A stretch of 38,141 bases of DNA from an uncultured Alistipes sp. (GTDB lineage Bacteria; Bacteroidota; Bacteroidia; Bacteroidales; Rikenellaceae), in assembly GCA_947623305.1 (NCBI GenBank), contig CANQGQ010000018.1, positions 1 through 38,141 of the forward strand. Reading direction: 5' to 3'. Below are positions 35,192 through 38,141 of this stretch, in pieces. How positions within the stretch are numbered: position 1 is the first letter of the stretch; every line of letters starts with the position of its first letter. A program made the translations under genes and the position numbers. The notes beneath the pieces were generated by a model. The model worked only from the letters and a program-made list of their open reading frames with translations. It had not been told where the DNA came from and ran no database searches.

Positions 35192-35410
35192 TTAGAACGG
35201 AATGCAAATTAATGTCCTGCAGCTCTTGCTCTTTTTGCAAGAGCCTTCGTAGTTAGACGTACAGAACAACCTGGAACCCCATAATTCGGTCTCCATCATG
35301 GACGAATCCATCATGGACGAATCCATCATGCCGGCTTTGGTGTTCTTCATTTCCGAGACATTCAGATTCTCGAGAGTCTCTTTTTTGAGACGCAGTTCGA
35401 ATTTTTTCAT
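35192..35410 (-). CDS. lanA: Lanthipeptide precursor peptide
   Basis: A 72-residue precursor. The leader KKFELRLKKETLENLNVSEM followed by KNTKAG is the Bacteroidetes class I type, with the L-x-L-x-K-E-T-L recognition motif and an AG in the place of the usual double Gly. Next comes a repeat MMDSSMMDSSMME, then a core ELWGSRLFCTSNYEGSC / KKSKSCRTLICIPF with four Cys and several Ser/Thr, enough for up to four thioether rings. It lies after the two dehydratase parts and before protease and cyclase. The product is unknown; whether the MMDSS repeat stays in the mature peptide depends on where cleavage occurs. Confidence 0.88.
   Translation of the reverse strand: MKKFELRLKKETLENLNVSEMKNTKAGMMDSSMMDSSMMETELWGSRLFCTSNYEGSCKKSKSCRTLICIPF
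35292..35330 (-). repeat. 15-base tandem repeat inside the precursor gene
   Basis: Two full copies and nine bases of a third of a 15-base unit encoding MMDSS, at the join of leader and core. The copy number can change in steps of five residues without breaking the frame. Confidence 0.85.
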
Positions 35411-35446
35411 AATGTTTTAGTTGTTTAATTAAGTTAATATAGTATC

Positions 35447-35456
35447 CAAGCGCTTG
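35447..35456. promoter_or_regulatory. Palindrome upstream of the precursor gene
   Basis: CAAGCGCTTG is a perfect 10-base palindrome in otherwise AT-rich DNA, 37 bases ahead of the precursor start and just past the elimination-domain gene. A regulator site is possible; no -7 box is clear nearby. Confidence 0.35.
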
Positions 35457-35465
35457 AGAATACTC

Positions 35466-36314
35466 TTATTTAAATTGATAAATTTTTTGTTTATAATATT
35501 TTCCCATAAAACTATATATTACCATCTCATATAATCTATTTTGCGACCGAAACCAACGATTCATAAACATATGTATGATACTTCCAATTATACGCTCTGT
35601 GTTATTACTATTGAGTTGTAATTGGCAAAATAGGGGCAATAGTTGATCTGTACATTTATCTACAATCTCCTCTATTTGAGAATCGCCACAATGATTTTTT
35701 AACATCATTTCCACATCTAAATAGTATGAGCGATATTTTCGGTTTATCTGTTTGGTATAATTATGAGTTGTAAAGAGGAATTCACGCCTAAAATTCTCAG
35801 CGAGGCTATTGATTAAACTCGACTTCTGCTGATCATTATATTTTAATGCATTTAACAACCTATCTATCATTTTTATAGATAATAGCCATCGCATGTTTGA
35901 TTGGTCCTTTCCAGTTAATTGTAAATAGTTGAACATTTGAAGACAAGCGTAACTATCTATAGAAAAAATAGATTCTATGACTTCCATATTGATATTTTCA
36001 TATCTACCTGTTTCTTGTATATATGAATCTATTACAACTTTATTAATCTTTTGTTCCTTTACCAATTGAGTCCAGATTGGAGTTATTATACTAATAACAT
36101 CGCTATTATTCTTCGTCTTAAAACGAATACGTATATGAAAATCCGGATCATTGTATCGGATAAAGAAAAATAAATCAATCAATCGATGCTCATACAGTTG
36201 GTTAATTATAGGTAAAATATATAATGCCAGTATTTTATCTGCTAATTTTGGCCCTGTATATAATTTATAATACAGCCACACACTGCCTGGAATATATGTA
36301 TTATCTACTGTCAT
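35466..36314 (-). CDS. Lanthipeptide dehydratase, elimination domain (SpaB_C type)
   Basis: A protein of about 282 residues from the ATG at 36314 (MTVDNTYIPGSVWLYYKLYT); earlier ATGs at 36371 and 36347 overlap the previous gene more. It is the SpaB_C / thiopeptide-type elimination domain, which removes glutamate from glutamylated Ser/Thr to leave dehydro residues. Typical features: VWLYYKLYTGPKLADKILAL at the start, DLFFFIRYNDPDFHIRIRF (central Arg/Asp/His cluster), and a helical C-terminus with IIHMFMNRWFRSQNRLYEMV. In most Bacteroidetes LanB proteins this is fused to the glutamylation domain. Here it is a separate gene whose start overlaps the previous stop by 14 bases, as in split LanB systems. 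Confidence 0.85.
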   Translation of the reverse strand: MTVDNTYIPGSVWLYYKLYTGPKLADKILALYILPIINQLYEHRLIDLFFFIRYNDPDFHIRIRFKTKNNSDVISIITPIWTQLVKEQKINKVVIDSYIQETGRYENINMEVIESIFSIDSYACLQMFNYLQLTGKDQSNMRWLLSIKMIDRLLNALKYNDQQKSSLINSLAENFRREFLFTTHNYTKQINRKYRSYYLDVEMMLKNHCGDSQIEEIVDKCTDQLLPLFCQLQLNSNNTERIIGSIIHMFMNRWFRSQNRLYEMVIYSFMGKYYKQKIYQFK

Positions 36315-38141
36315 TTTGTTCAAAAAACAATATTGTTTCACTTGCATAATGTTCTCCATTGCATTCGACAATGGATTTATTTGTAGAATAGATAAATTCC
36401 TCTATAATGAGTTGTTTGTTTTTTGCGGCAATAGATTTTAACAATAAACAATCTTGGGAATCACTAAGATTAATATATAGTTCATTGTCTGATTCTATTA
36501 TTACTGTTTCGTTAGGTATTCCTCTTGTTGCTGCGTAATTATTTATTAGAGTACACCACTCATTGTTCGATTTGTCGAAAAAATGTTTAATCTCTTCTTG
36601 GCGCAAGACCCATCGTTGCTTGGATAAAATACAATTATTATATTGAATTCTGGGTAAATATTCTAATTCATAGAGCATTTCATTCCATTTGCATGATAAA
36701 ACATCTGTCATATCTGCACATTGCATATCGTACAAAAACCTTATGGCAGGCAGTTGGCTGCGATCATAATTGTATGCGCTAGTATAACGAGGGCTAATTT
36801 GTTTATTTAATCGCCTTGATTTTAAAATTATTTTTCCTTCTCGTATGGAAATAGTAATATCTGAAATAGGTATAATATTATCTTGAGAGCGTTTATAGTT
36901 AGAAATATATGGAATTATGTAATTTCTAGCCTTTATCTGACACGCAATATTACCATCATTATGGTCTGGAATGTGGGCAACTTCTGCCAATATCATGTTG
37001 TCTGCGGCATTCGTCTGTTCAATCTTAGATATTATATTGACAAGATTTTTGATTTCCGTGTTACCTATTGCAAATCGACTAACAATATTTGCTGCACTAG
37101 CTCCGCCAATAGCTTTGACGAAAATCTCGTCATCTTTTAAAATAGAGCACAAAACAAATATTGTGGGAGGGAAATTACCATTATAATTAATTCCCTCAAA
37201 ATCAGAATCATTGATATATACTGTATCCCCGTTGTTTTTAATACAGTGGAATAATTTTTTAAGTAAAATACTTTCAACTTTGTTGTAACTCGTATACCTT
37301 TCATTCATTGGTTGGTACGGTATAATTAGGCCGCGAAGTAATTCCGACTGATCATCAACCTCTCCATGATTTACAGGATAACCTATACCATATTCATTGT
37401 CTAAGGCTTGCATCAATTCTATTTCTTTATCTTCATATTTTCTTTCAAATGCAGTTATAAATTCTTTTATTCGATTGTTAGTGATTGAAGGCTGTATTCG
37501 AACAAGTAACGTTAAAAGATTTTCAAGATTGACCGCAGAATTTCGTGAAATGGTCGCAGAACTAACAGGTTTGTATAGATCGACATTGAGCAGATTTTTC
37601 GAATTGCATGGCAGTCCTAAATTTTCTAATACAGAAATTATTTGATTGGATATATGATGATACGATGTTGAATAAAGTTGGATGTTGGTTTTAAGTAAGC
37701 TTTCAATGTTTAATAATTGTGAAGACACTCGGCTTTCACCAATTTTTTTAAGTTTATTTATTAAGTTGCTTAAGGGATATTCGCCAAGAATATCTATTTC
37801 AATGTCGCTTTTTAATAATTGAGCCTCTATCATCTCATTTACAAAATCTCGCGCATCGATATCCAAAATGTTGCAATCTATATTCTTTATAATATTTATT
37901 GCATATTCTATAGATATTCCATTCTTTGCTTCTTGTAAAATAATATCAATTATATCCGTTCTATCAACCACAGAATGATTATATATATCCCGACCATTAA
38001 TAGAATGATATTCTATATAGTGATATTTATCAGCAATTAAATAAATGCTTTCATTAGCGAAATAATTTCATTAGTGTCCACTAAAAAATCATAGAAGTTC
38101 TTTGAAATAATTGAAATTCAATTTGTTATAAGTGTTTTGTG
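36301..38141 (-). CDS. lanB: Lanthipeptide dehydratase, glutamylation domain, partial
   Basis: The tRNA-dependent glutamylation part of a class I dehydratase, which activates Ser/Thr of the precursor with glutamate. Clear family segments are IKNIDC-type helical repeats, VFVKAIGGASAANIVSRFAI-like stretch near the middle, AEVAHIPDHNDGNIACQIKA with RNYIIPYISNYKRSQDNIIP, and SPRYTSAYNYDRSQLPAIRF. The frame is open from 38067 down. The first ATG-like start inside (GTG at 37971) is too late, because homologous sequence (NYFANESIYLIADKYHYIEY) precedes it. Beyond 38067 the likely continuation (FYDFLVDTNE) is in another frame, so one base seems lost there, and a further shift near 38097 is possible. 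The start is outside the window. If real, the lesion would disable the cluster's first step. Confidence 0.78.

Noticed and set aside
35292..35330. A CRISPR-like repeat
   Set aside because: The unit is 15 bases without spacers and lies inside the precursor coding sequence.

Overview
The window looks like a chromosomal segment of a Bacteroidales bacterium. The best guess is an Alistipes-like Rikenellaceae member, because the core genes are GC-rich, promoters follow the Bacteroidetes TTTG / TAnnTTTG pattern, Shine-Dalgarno sequences are weak, and the fumarate reductase, capsule-export and conjugation genes are of Bacteroidetes type. The species is an inference.

Layout. (1) About 1-11.9 kb: the right part of a siphovirus-like prophage. 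It carries tail genes around a 1177-residue tape measure protein, a tail-fibre-like gene interrupted by an in-frame TGA, a membrane protein, an M15 endolysin, a spanin-like lipoprotein and a tyrosine integrase at the edge. A 5'-truncated HicB antitoxin gene sits inside the tail region. (2) About 12.2-15.8 kb: the sdh/frd operon (cytochrome b, flavoprotein, iron-sulfur protein) on the minus strand, with a recognisable promoter and terminator. (3) 15.9-21.9 kb: a folate salvage gene, then a polysaccharide operon (WecA-type sugar-phosphate transferase, multi-SLBB exporter, Wzz-like co-polymerase), ending at a strong terminator. (4) About 22-27 kb: a decayed defence island. It holds a DarT-DarG toxin-antitoxin pair with a frameshift in each gene, an LRR-TIR gene broken by one in-frame stop, an intact AAA_14/DUF4143 ATPase, and two orphan transcription units that look like small RNAs. 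(5) About 27-31.1 kb: a scrap of a conjugative element: a truncated pcfK, an internally deleted IS110-type insertion sequence, an intact mobC coupling-protein gene and a stub of DNA polymerase IV. (6) About 32.1-38.1 kb, minus strand: a class I lanthipeptide cluster that runs off the right end. In transcription order it has a dehydratase glutamylation part, a separate elimination part, a four-cysteine precursor with a small in-frame repeat, a secreted S41-type protease and a LanC cyclase.

How the genes work together. In the lanthipeptide cluster the two LanB halves should dehydrate Ser/Thr of the precursor and LanC should form the thioether rings. The exported S41 protease is a candidate for leader removal or for handling the mature product outside the cytoplasm. 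A hairpin with a U-tract directly after the precursor gene probably keeps precursor transcripts in excess over protease and cyclase transcripts. The polysaccharide genes form a lipid-linkage, export and chain-length module. Prophage genes are ordered tail, fibre, lysis, integrase.

The most notable features are the lanthipeptide locus, where a very GC-rich protease gene is coupled by a 4-base overlap to an AT-rich cyclase gene; the two promoter-plus-terminator units without a protein; and the run of small lesions (darT, darG, LRR-TIR, lanB, transposase), all to the right of 22 kb. Several lesions are single-base losses in short A or T runs, so sequencing error must be excluded before calling them real decay.
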